Shown piece after piece: positions 1 through 9,576 of a stretch of 64,000 nt of DNA; position 1 is the stretch's first letter, and every line of letters starts with the position of its first letter. This DNA comes from Aeromonas hydrophila subsp. hydrophila ATCC 7966. GTDB taxonomy: Bacteria > Pseudomonadota > Gammaproteobacteria > Enterobacterales > Aeromonadaceae. A program made the position numbers and the translations under genes. The notes under the pieces were generated by a model, which was given only the letters and a program-made list of their open reading frames with translations, had not been told where the DNA came from and did not search any database. The DNA lies in NCBI RefSeq assembly GCF_000014805.1, contig NC_008570.1, forward strand, positions 935,001-999,000, read 5' to 3'.

Positions 1-79
1 GCGAAAACCAAATTTTATTTGGTCCTTGTTGTACGACAACAAGCTGCGTCGGTTTCACCGACACTTCTTGGGGTTGTAT
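1..79 (+). other. 3' part of the 16S-23S rRNA spacer
   Basis: This stretch directly precedes the 23S rRNA. It shows short hairpins, such as ACCAAAT/ATTTGGT near positions 8-24 and TTGTTG/CAACAA near 27-43. Its last bases, with the first bases of 23S (about 61-86), are complementary to about 2960-2987 after the 23S end, apart from a one- or two-base difference. That is the expected RNase III processing stalk of pre-23S rRNA. No tRNA gene lies in the visible part of the spacer. The 16S gene is outside the window. Confidence 0.85.
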
Positions 80-2967
<2,888 letters not shown>

Positions 2968-3083
2968 TACAACACCCAAGAAGTGTTCTGGGCCTTGTAG
3001 CGAATGAACGAACTACTAATTCAGTGATAGCGACGCCAACAGGCAGTTCGTTATTCACGTCAGCTTTCTAAGATTGAAGAATT
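2968..3083 (+). other. 23S-5S spacer with 3' arm of the 23S processing stem
   Basis: This short spacer has no tRNA. Its first 20 bases complete the inverted repeat that pairs with about 61-86 upstream of 23S and forms the processing stalk. The rest leads into 5S rRNA. Confidence 0.8.
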
Positions 3084-3202
3084 TGCCTGGCGGCCATAGC
3101 GCCGTGGAACCACCTGATCCCTTGCCGAACTCAGAAGTGAAACGCGGTAGCGCCGATGGTAGTGTGGCATTCGCCATGCGAGAGTAGGACACTGCCAGGC
3201 AC
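3084..3202 (+). rRNA. 5S ribosomal RNA
   Basis: About 118 nt starting TGCCTGGCGGCC and closing with the complementary ACTGCCAGGCA. The internal loop sequence CCGAACTCAGAAGTGAAACG is the diagnostic 5S block. It is the last gene of this rRNA operon and is followed within 15 bases by an intrinsic terminator. Confidence 0.97.
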
Positions 3203-3212
3203 CCAATACAAG

Positions 3213-3240
3213 AAACCCCGCTCAGATGAGCGGGGTTTTT
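3213..3240 (+). terminator. rRNA operon terminator
   Basis: Stem CCCCGCTC (3216-3223), four-base loop AGAT, GAGCGGGG (3228-3235), followed by five T's. The position directly after 5S fits termination of the rRNA operon. Confidence 0.92.
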
Positions 3241-3488
3241 TATTGCCTGAAATTCAGTCTTTTCCTCTCTGAACCCCGTTTATTTGATAGCCCAAGATCA
3301 TCTTCCCTGACCTCGCTCCTTATATGGTCCACCTTTTGTCTGGCTGATATTTGTCCATCAATTCAATTGCTGAACAGAAAAAGCACAGAATGTGATGTCT
3401 CTACCTTTCTTGTGATGCCCGCTCTGCTTTAATTCGTCTGCCCACGTTTGATGGGCCAAGGAATCACAATAATTTGAGGAATGGACAC
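3241..3488. other. gene-free stretch after the rRNA operon
   Basis: About 250 bases of lower GC content between the rRNA terminator and the lipoprotein gene. A 68-codon frame on the plus strand has no ribosome binding site or recognisable features, so I do not call it. The region probably carries the promoter of the next gene, but I cannot assign it with confidence. Confidence 0.5.
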
Positions 3489-3941
3489 ATGTTCAAAAGA
3501 ACAGTAACGATGATGCTGGCGGCGGGAACCCTGGTATTAGGCGGTTGCGCATCTCACGGTGGCGCTGAGCAAGCGGCTGCGGACAACAGCGATTTCGGTG
3601 GCAAGTCCATCTACCTGCGTGGGGAGATGAACGACTGGATGGCAACCGACGCGAGCAAGGTGGTCAAGGTGGCCGACAAGCTCTACATGGCCAAGGGAAC
3701 GCTCAAGAAAGAGTGGGCGCCCTACAAGTTCAAGTTCGCCGATTCTGGCTGGAGCTGTGGCACCAACTTCGGCTACAAGAGCCCGAGTGACGGTGTTGCC
3801 GTGCTGGGTGGTGAAGCCGTGCCGGTCAACCCCTGCTCCAAGTATGAAGACATGAAGTTCTCTCCGGATGCGGATGGCGTCTATGAGTTCTATCTGAACA
3901 TGGCGGGCGATACCCCTACCGTGTACGTCAAGAAACCCTGA
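3489..3941 (+). CDS. small lipoprotein with a carbohydrate-binding-like (pullulanase N-terminal/CBM48-like) domain
   Basis: A 150-residue protein. A TTG lies 15 bases upstream in frame, but ATG 3489 sits 8 bases after TGAGGA and begins a clean lipoprotein signal (FKRTVTMMLAAGTLVLGGC, Cys about residue 20), so I chose it. The mature part contains IYLRGEMNDWMA and ends in a beta-rich VYEFYLNMAGDTPTVYVKK. This pattern is like the early-set/CBM48-type domains of pullulanases and glycogen-active enzymes. It has two further Cys, which might pair. There is no enzyme domain, so it would be a membrane-anchored binding or accessory protein. Function is inferred. It is a single gene with its own terminator. 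Confidence 0.75.
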   Translation: MFKRTVTMMLAAGTLVLGGCASHGGAEQAAADNSDFGGKSIYLRGEMNDWMATDASKVVKVADKLYMAKGTLKKEWAPYKFKFADSGWSCGTNFGYKSPSDGVAVLGGEAVPVNPCSKYEDMKFSPDADGVYEFYLNMAGDTPTVYVKKP

Positions 3942-3984
3942 TCTGGACCGGGAAGCACGTTTCCCGGGCGATGAATCGGTCAAT

Positions 3985-4022
3985 GCCCCGGCTCAGCACA
4001 CTGCTGGCCGGGGCGTTTTTTT
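3985..4022 (+). terminator. terminator of the lipoprotein gene
   Basis: Stem GCCCCGGC (3985-3992) pairs with GCCGGGGC (4007-4014) and is followed by a T-run at 4016-4022. It lies 44 bases after the lipoprotein stop codon. Confidence 0.9.
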
Positions 4023-4052
4023 AGGATGAGGCAGGCTCTCTTGTTATTAAAA

Positions 4053-4099
4053 ATACTACATATAGTGTTTTTATTTTGTTTGTTCGCTATTGGTTGTGT
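4053..4099 (+). promoter_or_regulatory. tandem NrdR-box-like sites before nrdJa
   Basis: Positions 4053-4068 (ATACTACATATAGTGT) match the NrdR-box consensus ACACWATATATWGTGT at 14 of 16 bases. A weaker copy (TCGCTATTGGTTGTGT, 4084-4099; about 10 of 16) starts exactly 31 bases later, which is the usual three-helical-turn spacing of NrdR box pairs. The region is AT-rich and lies 50-96 bases before the nrdJa start. NrdR is the ATP/dATP-sensing repressor of ribonucleotide reductase genes. No cobalamin riboswitch is visible here. The assignment is by motif and spacing only. Confidence 0.72.
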
Positions 4100-4148
4100 T
4101 TGTTGCTACTGTCGTGACGTTGTTCCATTCACATGAGGTTGATTGAAT

Positions 4149-6296
4149 ATGGCTAAATCCAACCCGGTGCAGAAGAGTGAGAGCGCCTCTCGCCTGATCC
4201 CGCTGCAGGACACTTCCTTCGAGATCTGGGACAGCAAGTATCGTCTCAAGAGCAAGGATGGCGTCCCCATTGATGGCACGATCGATGAAACCTGCCAGCG
4301 GGTCGCCCTTGCCCTGGCTGGCCAGGAGTCGCAGCCAGACGTCTGGTATGAGCCCTTCCTGTGGGCGCTGCGCAACGGCGCCATCCCGGCGGGGCGCATC
4401 ACGTCCAATGCGGGAGCCTTCGAGCACAAGCCGGCGACCTCGACCATCAACTGCACCGTCTCCGGTACCATCGAGGATTCGATGGACGATATCCTCGGCA
4501 AGGTGCACGAAGCGGGACTGACCCTGAAAGCCGGTTGTGGCATCGGCTATGATTTTTCAACCCTGCGCCCGCGCGGGGCTTTTGTCTCCGGTGCCGGGGC
4601 CTATACCTCGGGCCCGCTCTCCTTCATGGATATCTACGACAAGATGTGTTTCACCGTCTCGTCAGCCGGTGGTCGTCGCGGCGCCCAGATGGGCACCATG
4701 GATATCCGTCACCCCGATGTTGTCGAGTTTATCCAGGCCAAGCGGGAGGATGGCCGTCTGCGTCAGTTCAACCTCTCCCTGCTCATCACCGAAGAGTTCG
4801 TCAAGGCGGTGAAAGAGGATGCCCCCTGGCAGCTTATCTTCCCCTACACCGCCAGGGAGGTGGAGCAGGACGGCATAACGCTGGACGATCCGACTCAGGT
4901 GTTTTGGGCCGATTGGCCGAACAGGGAAGGGGTGGTGTTCAACGAGCTGGGGCAAGTTGCCTGCAAGGTCTACAAGACCCTGCCTGCCCGCAAGCTGTGG
5001 AACGTCATCATGACTTCGACCTATGACTACGCGGAGCCCGGTTTCATCCTGATCGACAAGGTCAACCAGATGAACAACAACTGGTTCTGCGAGGAGATCC
5101 GCGCCACCAACCCCTGCGGTGAGCAGCCTCTGCCCCCCTATGGCGCCTGCCTGCTGGGGTCCGTCAACCTGACCCGGTTCGTGCGCGACCCTTTCGCCGA
5201 ACAGGCCGCCTTCGACTGGTCCGCGTTTCGCAAGGTGGTGGCCATCTTCACCCGCATGCTGGACAACGTGGTGGAGATCAACCAGCTACCGCTTGCCAGG
5301 CAGCGTGAGGAGATCATCAGCAAACGCCGTCATGGCATGGGCTTCCTCGGCCTCGGCTCGGCCCTCACCATGTTGCGGATAAAATACGGCTCTGCCGCCG
5401 CCGTCGCCTTTACCGAGCAGGTATCTCAGGAGCTGGCCATGACCGGCTGGCGCGAGTCCCTGGCCTTGGCGAAGGAGAAGGGCCCGGCCCCCATCATGGA
5501 GCAGGAGTTCGAGGTGACTGGCAAGCTGCTGCGGCTGCGCCCCGAGATGGCGGCAGACGGCATCAAGCTCGGTGACAAGGTGAAGGGCAAGGTGCTGCAC
5601 GCCCGTTACAGCCGCTACATGCAGCAGGTGGCCGAGGTGGATCCCGCCCTGGTTGCCGAGCTGGCCGAGGTGGGGGGGCGTTTCACTCATCACAGCAGTA
5701 TTGCGCCGACCGGCACCATTTCGCTGTCGTTGGCCAACAACGCCAGCAACGGCATCGAGCCGAGCTTTGCCCATCACTACAGCCGCAACGTCATCAAGCC
5801 GGGCAAGAAGAGCAAGGAGAGTGTGGACGTCTACTCCTATGAGCTGCTGGCCTACCGCGAGTTGGTCAATCCGGCTGCCATGCCTTATGCCGAGGATGAG
5901 GCGACCCGGTTGCCGGATTACTTCATCACCGCCGACGACATCAGCCCGGCCCAGCACGTAGACATTCAGGCGGCGGCCCAGCGCTGGATCGACTCCTCCA
6001 TCTCCAAGACGGCCAACGTGCCGACCGATTTTCCGTTCGAGCAGTTCAAGGACATCTACCTCTATGCGTCGGATTCGGGGCTCAAGGGTTGCACTACCTT
6101 CCGGTTCAACCCGGCAGCCTTCCAGGGGGTGCTGGTGAAGGAGCAGGATCTGGAGAACACCCTGTACGAGTTCACCCTGGAGGATGGCTCGGTCGTCACG
6201 GCGAAAGGGAACGAAGAGATCGAATACGATGGCGAGCTGCATACCGCTGCCAACCTCTACGATGCCTTGAAAGAAGGCTATTACGGTAAATTCTGA
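4149..6296 (+). CDS. nrdJa: class II (adenosylcobalamin-dependent) ribonucleotide reductase, large part NrdJa
   Basis: A 715-residue reductase subunit that makes deoxyribonucleotides from ribonucleotides with a B12 radical, independent of oxygen. Visible motifs are TINCTVSG with the first redox Cys (about residue 101), the NPCGEQPL active-site loop with Cys and Glu (about residue 322), the phosphate-binding APTGTISL (about residue 519), and LKGCTTFRFN near the C-terminus with the partner Cys. The start is ATG 4149, nine bases after GAGGT; the in-frame TTG at 4143 is too close to that site. The reductase is split: the Cys-rich tail that normally regenerates the active site is in the next gene, as known for Pseudomonas NrdJa/NrdJb. 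Two NrdR-like boxes precede it. Confidence 0.93.
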   Translation: MAKSNPVQKSESASRLIPLQDTSFEIWDSKYRLKSKDGVPIDGTIDETCQRVALALAGQESQPDVWYEPFLWALRNGAIPAGRITSNAGAFEHKPATSTINCTVSGTIEDSMDDILGKVHEAGLTLKAGCGIGYDFSTLRPRGAFVSGAGAYTSGPLSFMDIYDKMCFTVSSAGGRRGAQMGTMDIRHPDVVEFIQAKREDGRLRQFNLSLLITEEFVKAVKEDAPWQLIFPYTAREVEQDGITLDDPTQVFWADWPNREGVVFNELGQVACKVYKTLPARKLWNVIMTSTYDYAEPGFILIDKVNQMNNNWFCEEIRATNPCGEQPLPPYGACLLGSVNLTRFVRDPFAEQAAFDWSAFRKVVAIFTRMLDNVVEINQLPLARQREEIISKRRHGMGFLGLGSALTMLRIKYGSAAAVAFTEQVSQELAMTGWRESLALAKEKGPAPIMEQEFEVTGKLLRLRPEMAADGIKLGDKVKGKVLHARYSRYMQQVAEVDPALVAELAEVGGRFTHHSSIAPTGTISLSLANNASNGIEPSFAHHYSRNVIKPGKKSKESVDVYSYELLAYRELVNPAAMPYAEDEATRLPDYFITADDISPAQHVDIQAAAQRWIDSSISKTANVPTDFPFEQFKDIYLYASDSGLKGCTTFRFNPAAFQGVLVKEQDLENTLYEFTLEDGSVVTAKGNEEIEYDGELHTAANLYDALKEGYYGKF

Positions 6297-6306
6297 GGAC
6301 GCGCGC

Positions 6307-6987
6307 ATGGTCAAGAAAATCGACAGAAAAATCGTCGCCTACCAGGTGAAAACCCGGGATGAACCGCAGCAACCCCCTGTGCAAGATGACGTGGTTCACA
6401 TGCACGAGACGGTGTTGCGGCCGGAGCGGTTGATGGGCACTACCTACAAGCTGAAGACGCCGGAGCATGTCTCCGAGCACTCGCTGTTCATCACCATCAA
6501 TGACATCATTCTCAACGAGGGCACGGTGCACGAGACGCGCCGTCCGTTCGAGATCTTCATCAACTCCAAGAGCCTGGAACACTACCAGTGGATCGTGGCG
6601 CTGACCCGCATCATCTCGGCGGTATTTCGCAAGGGGGGGGATGTCACCTTCCTGGTGGAGGAGCTGCGCTCGGTGTTCGATCCCAAGGGGGGCTACTGGA
6701 ACAAGGGCAAGTACGTACCCTCGCTTATCGCCGAAATTGGCAACGTGATCGAAACCCATCTCACCGAGATCGGCATGCTCAAGGTGGCCGGGCTGGATGA
6801 ACACCAGCAGGCGTTCCTGGCCGACAAGCAGGCCGAGCTGCAAGCCCGGCAACATGCCGACGAGCAGCAGGCCGGGAGCGGTTTCCCGCCCGGTGCGGCG
6901 CTTTGCTACAAGTGCCACAGCAAGGCACTGGTGCAGAAGGATGGCTGCATGACCTGCCTCAACTGCGGCGATTCCAAGTGCGGTTGA
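6307..6987 (+). CDS. nrdJb: NrdJb, separate C-terminal part of class II ribonucleotide reductase
   Basis: A 226-residue protein starting 10 bases after nrdJa and clearly in the same operon. The body resembles the TSCPD-type domain that follows the reductase barrel in unsplit NrdJ. The extreme C-terminus has a four-cysteine ribbon, CYKCHSKAL then CMTCLNCGDSKCG. Such tail cysteines pass electrons from thioredoxin to the active-site disulfide and may also bind zinc. The Pseudomonas aeruginosa NrdJa/NrdJb pair has nearly the same lengths. It likely binds NrdJa to form the working enzyme. The family role is known; the interaction here is inferred. Confidence 0.88.
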   Translation: MVKKIDRKIVAYQVKTRDEPQQPPVQDDVVHMHETVLRPERLMGTTYKLKTPEHVSEHSLFITINDIILNEGTVHETRRPFEIFINSKSLEHYQWIVALTRIISAVFRKGGDVTFLVEELRSVFDPKGGYWNKGKYVPSLIAEIGNVIETHLTEIGMLKVAGLDEHQQAFLADKQAELQARQHADEQQAGSGFPPGAALCYKCHSKALVQKDGCMTCLNCGDSKCG

Positions 6988-7003
6988 GTGATTGAGCGCA
7001 GGC

Positions 7004-7031
7004 AAAAGGCCGGCCTTGGTGCCGGCCTTTT
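7004..7031 (+). terminator. terminator after nrdJb
   Basis: Stem AAAAGGCCGGC (7004-7014), six-base loop, GCCGGCCTTTT (7021-7031). It lies 17 bases after the nrdJb stop. Confidence 0.88.
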
Positions 7032-7195
7032 GCATTGCTGCTTTTCTGTTCGAACGCACCGGCGGCACACGCGATTTGTTGCGCGATAGTAAAATCGGGC
7101 GTAGCGTTGGGGGTAATAAAACTGTCACGGCCGTGTGGTTTCAATGACATCTGAGATTCACACACGTGGCACCTTCAGTGCCAAGGAGGATGCTT

Positions 7196-8566
7196 ATGGA
7201 CAACACGGACCGAAAGCTGTTTATCCTGGATACCAACGTTCTGCTTCACGAACCCCTCGCCATCTACTCCTTCAAAGAGCACGACGTGCTCATCCCCATG
7301 ACGGTGCTGGAAGAGCTCGACAACATCAAGGATCGCCACAAGGACGTCAGCCGTGATGCGCGGGTGGCCATCCGGGCGCTGGAGGATGTATTTCGCGATG
7401 CAACGCCGGAACAGATTGCGCAAGGGGTAGCGCTGGCCGGCGAGGCGAGCGGTCACATCTCCATCTTCAGTGACCACCATCTGCCGCAGGATGCTGAGGT
7501 GTTCACCGACAAGGAGGCAGACAACCGCATCATCAACGCGGCCCTCTACCTGCAAAAGCATGAGTTGAAACGTCAGGTGGTGCTGGTCACCAAAGACATC
7601 AACATGCGGCTCAAGGCCAAGGGCGCCGGGCTTGCCCACGTCGAGGATTACCGCAGCGACCAGCTGATCGACGACATCCGCCTGCTGGCCAAGGGCTTCC
7701 AGGTGGTGCCCGGCAGCTTCTGGGAGCGGGTCGGCGAGTGCGATAGTGAGACCCATGGCCGCGATACCGTTCACGTCATCGATGCCAACCTGCTGGAGGG
7801 CATTCACGTCAACCAGTACCTGATCGATGAAGAGAACTTCTTCGCCGCCCGGGTGCTCAGCCACGACAGCCAGAAGATCCGCATCAAGGATCTGGGCCGC
7901 GAACGGCTGATGTCCCGCAAGGCGTGGGGGGTACATCCCAAGAACGTCTATCAGGGGATGGCGCTCGATGCGCTGCTCGATCCGCACATCGATCTGGTGA
8001 TCCTGACCGGCCCGGCGGGCTGCGGCAAGACCCTGCTGGCCATGGCCGCCGCGCTGGAGCTGGTGATCGAGAAGGGGATCTACGAAAAGGTGATCGTCAC
8101 CCGAAATACCCCGGAAATCGCCGAGAGCATCGGCTTCCTGCCTGGTACCGAAGAAGAGAAAATGATGCCCTGGCTGGCGGCGGTGACCGACACCCTGGAG
8201 GTGCTGCACAAGCAGGACGAGAACATGAGCGGGTCCCTCAGCTACATCATGGAGAAGGCCAACATCCAGTTCAAATCGGTCAACTTCATGCGTGGGCGCA
8301 GCATCCAGAACACCTTTGTGTTGCTGGACGAGTGCCAGAACCTGACCGCGTCCCAGATCAAGACCATCATCACCCGCTGCGGCGAGGGCACCAAGATCGT
8401 CTGCTCCGGCAACTTGGCCCAGATCGACTCCAACTACCTGAGCCCGGTGACCTCGGGTCTGACCTACATCGTCGAGCGTTTCAAAGACTTCGACGGCAGT
8501 GCCAACATTTTCCTGAACGGGGTGGTGCGCAGCAAGCTCGCCTCCTTCGCCGAGGAAAATCTCTGA
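7196..8566 (+). CDS. PIN-domain and PhoH-type ATPase protein (YlaK/PhoH2 family)
   Basis: A 456-residue fusion. The N-terminal PIN nuclease fold (about residues 5-150) shows FILDTNVLLHEP, VLEELDNIK and VTKDINMRLKAKG, giving the acidic metal-binding residues. The C-terminal PhoH ATPase has Walker A LTGPAGCGKTLLAMA (about residue 270), Walker B VLLDECQN and TRCGEGTKIVCSGN. Related PhoH2 proteins are RNA helicase/ribonucleases. I chose ATG 7196 because AAGGAGGA (7183-7190) sits just before it; an upstream GTG at 7166 and an ATG at 7190 are also in frame. It is monocistronic, between two terminators. Confidence 0.9.
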   Translation: MDNTDRKLFILDTNVLLHEPLAIYSFKEHDVLIPMTVLEELDNIKDRHKDVSRDARVAIRALEDVFRDATPEQIAQGVALAGEASGHISIFSDHHLPQDAEVFTDKEADNRIINAALYLQKHELKRQVVLVTKDINMRLKAKGAGLAHVEDYRSDQLIDDIRLLAKGFQVVPGSFWERVGECDSETHGRDTVHVIDANLLEGIHVNQYLIDEENFFAARVLSHDSQKIRIKDLGRERLMSRKAWGVHPKNVYQGMALDALLDPHIDLVILTGPAGCGKTLLAMAAALELVIEKGIYEKVIVTRNTPEIAESIGFLPGTEEEKMMPWLAAVTDTLEVLHKQDENMSGSLSYIMEKANIQFKSVNFMRGRSIQNTFVLLDECQNLTASQIKTIITRCGEGTKIVCSGNLAQIDSNYLSPVTSGLTYIVERFKDFDGSANIFLNGVVRSKLASFAEENL

Positions 8567-8588
8567 TTTGACTGACTATCTTCGTATG

Positions 8589-8619
8589 AAAAAGGGAAGC
8601 CAAGCGGCTTCCCTTTTTT
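8589..8619. terminator. bidirectional terminator between the PhoH gene and the thi operon
   Basis: AAAAAGGGAAGCC, loop AAGC, GGCTTCCCTTTTTT. It has T-runs on both strands, so it can stop the PhoH gene from the left and thiBPQ from the right. The thiQ-like stub ends 15 bases from it. Confidence 0.88.
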
Positions 8620-8633
8620 GATCCCGTCATCGG

Positions 8634-8776
8634 TTATTGCTCCTGCGTGCGGCCAAGGTAGCACAGCAGACCGGGGTGGTCGCTGTTGTGCAGGATATCC
8701 GGCGTACCCTGCAGGGCGATGCGCCCCTCATCCACGAGCAGCACTTGATCGGCGCAATCAGCTGGGCATCCTCCGG
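8634..8776 (-). pseudogene. stub of a second thiQ 3' end
   Basis: This piece repeats the last ~125 bases of the adjacent intact thiQ at an offset of 170 bases (8651-8776 against 8821-8944), about 90% identical by eye. Read on the minus strand it gives DQVLLVDEGRIALQGTPDIL, then HNSDHPGLLCYLGRTQEQ and a stop. A 2-base insertion near 8754-8757 breaks the frame from the upstream part. It has no start codon and no ATPase motifs. It lies next to the shared terminator, where the native end of thiQ would be expected. I infer it is the leftover end of an earlier thiQ. Confidence 0.85.
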
Positions 8777-8803
8777 CATGTTAGGGGGATACCATCCCAT
8801 TCA

Positions 8804-9511
8804 CTATGGTGCTAGCGCGCGGCCAAGATAGCGCAGCAGTCCGGGGTGAACGCTGTTGTGCAGGATATCCGGCGTGCCCTGCAGGGCGATGCGCCCCTCG
8901 TCCACGAACAACACTTGATCAGCGATGAGCTGGGCATCTTCCGGGTTGTGAGAGACCATCAGGACGGTAATGCCCTGCTCGCAGGCGAGCCTCGCCACCT
9001 CCGCCAGCATCTCCCGGCGCAGGGCCGGATCGAGCGCCGAGAAGGGTTCATCCAGCAGCAGCAGCGGCTTGCCCCGCACCAGGGCACGGGCCAGCCCGAC
9101 CCGCTGTTGCTGGCCGCCGGAGAGCTGTTCCGGGAGTCGGGTGAGCATCTCGCCGAGGCCAACCCGGCTCGCGGCATTCTTCACTTGGGCCCGCTGGGCT
9201 GCGTTCAGGCGCAGACCGGGGTGCAGGCCGATGGCGATGTTGTCGAACACCGACAGATGCAGGAACAGATTGTGATCCTGAAACAGGGTGGTGACCGGTC
9301 GCGCGGCCGGGCCCAGCGGCAACAGATCCTCGCCATCGAAGTCGAGGGTGCCGGACTCTACCGGTACGAAACCGGCAATCATGCCGAGCAGGGTCGACTT
9401 GCCAGCACCGCTCGGGCCAATCAGCGCGGTGATCTCCCCCTTGGGCAGGGTGGCGCTGAAGCTGACGCGCCAGTCCGGGTAGCTGGTGACCAGTTGATCA
9501 ATATTCAGCAT
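8804..9511 (-). CDS. thiQ: thiamine ABC transporter ATP-binding protein
   Basis: A 235-residue ABC ATPase that powers thiamine/TPP import with ThiB and ThiP. It shows Walker [16 protein letters not shown]-loop TLFQDHN, signature LSGGQQQRVGLARAL, Walker B LLLLDEPFSALDP and switch His VSHNPEDAQL. The start is preceded by GGAGAAGA on the minus strand. It is the last gene of thiBPQ. The gap to thiP is 65 bases, longer than the gap or overlap common in this operon. Its last ~125 bases recur just downstream as a diverged stub, and the two C-terminal tails differ (RALAP here, RTQEQ in the stub), which suggests replacement of this end. Confidence 0.93.
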   Translation of the reverse strand: MLNIDQLVTSYPDWRVSFSATLPKGEITALIGPSGAGKSTLLGMIAGFVPVESGTLDFDGEDLLPLGPAARPVTTLFQDHNLFLHLSVFDNIAIGLHPGLRLNAAQRAQVKNAASRVGLGEMLTRLPEQLSGGQQQRVGLARALVRGKPLLLLDEPFSALDPALRREMLAEVARLACEQGITVLMVSHNPEDAQLIADQVLFVDEGRIALQGTPDILHNSVHPGLLRYLGRALAP

Positions 9512-9576
9512 GTTCTCTTCTCCAAGGGGCTGCTCGACCGGCCGGAGCGGCCGAATAAACGGTTGGGGCGTGCGCT

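Noticed and set aside
3226..3432. 68-codon plus-strand frame after the 5S terminator
   Set aside because: It starts inside the terminator stem region, lacks a ribosome binding site and resembles nothing.
4020..4148. Cobalamin riboswitch before the B12-dependent reductase
   Set aside because: The leader is short and AT-rich and shows no B12-box or typical long aptamer; NrdR-like boxes explain the region better.
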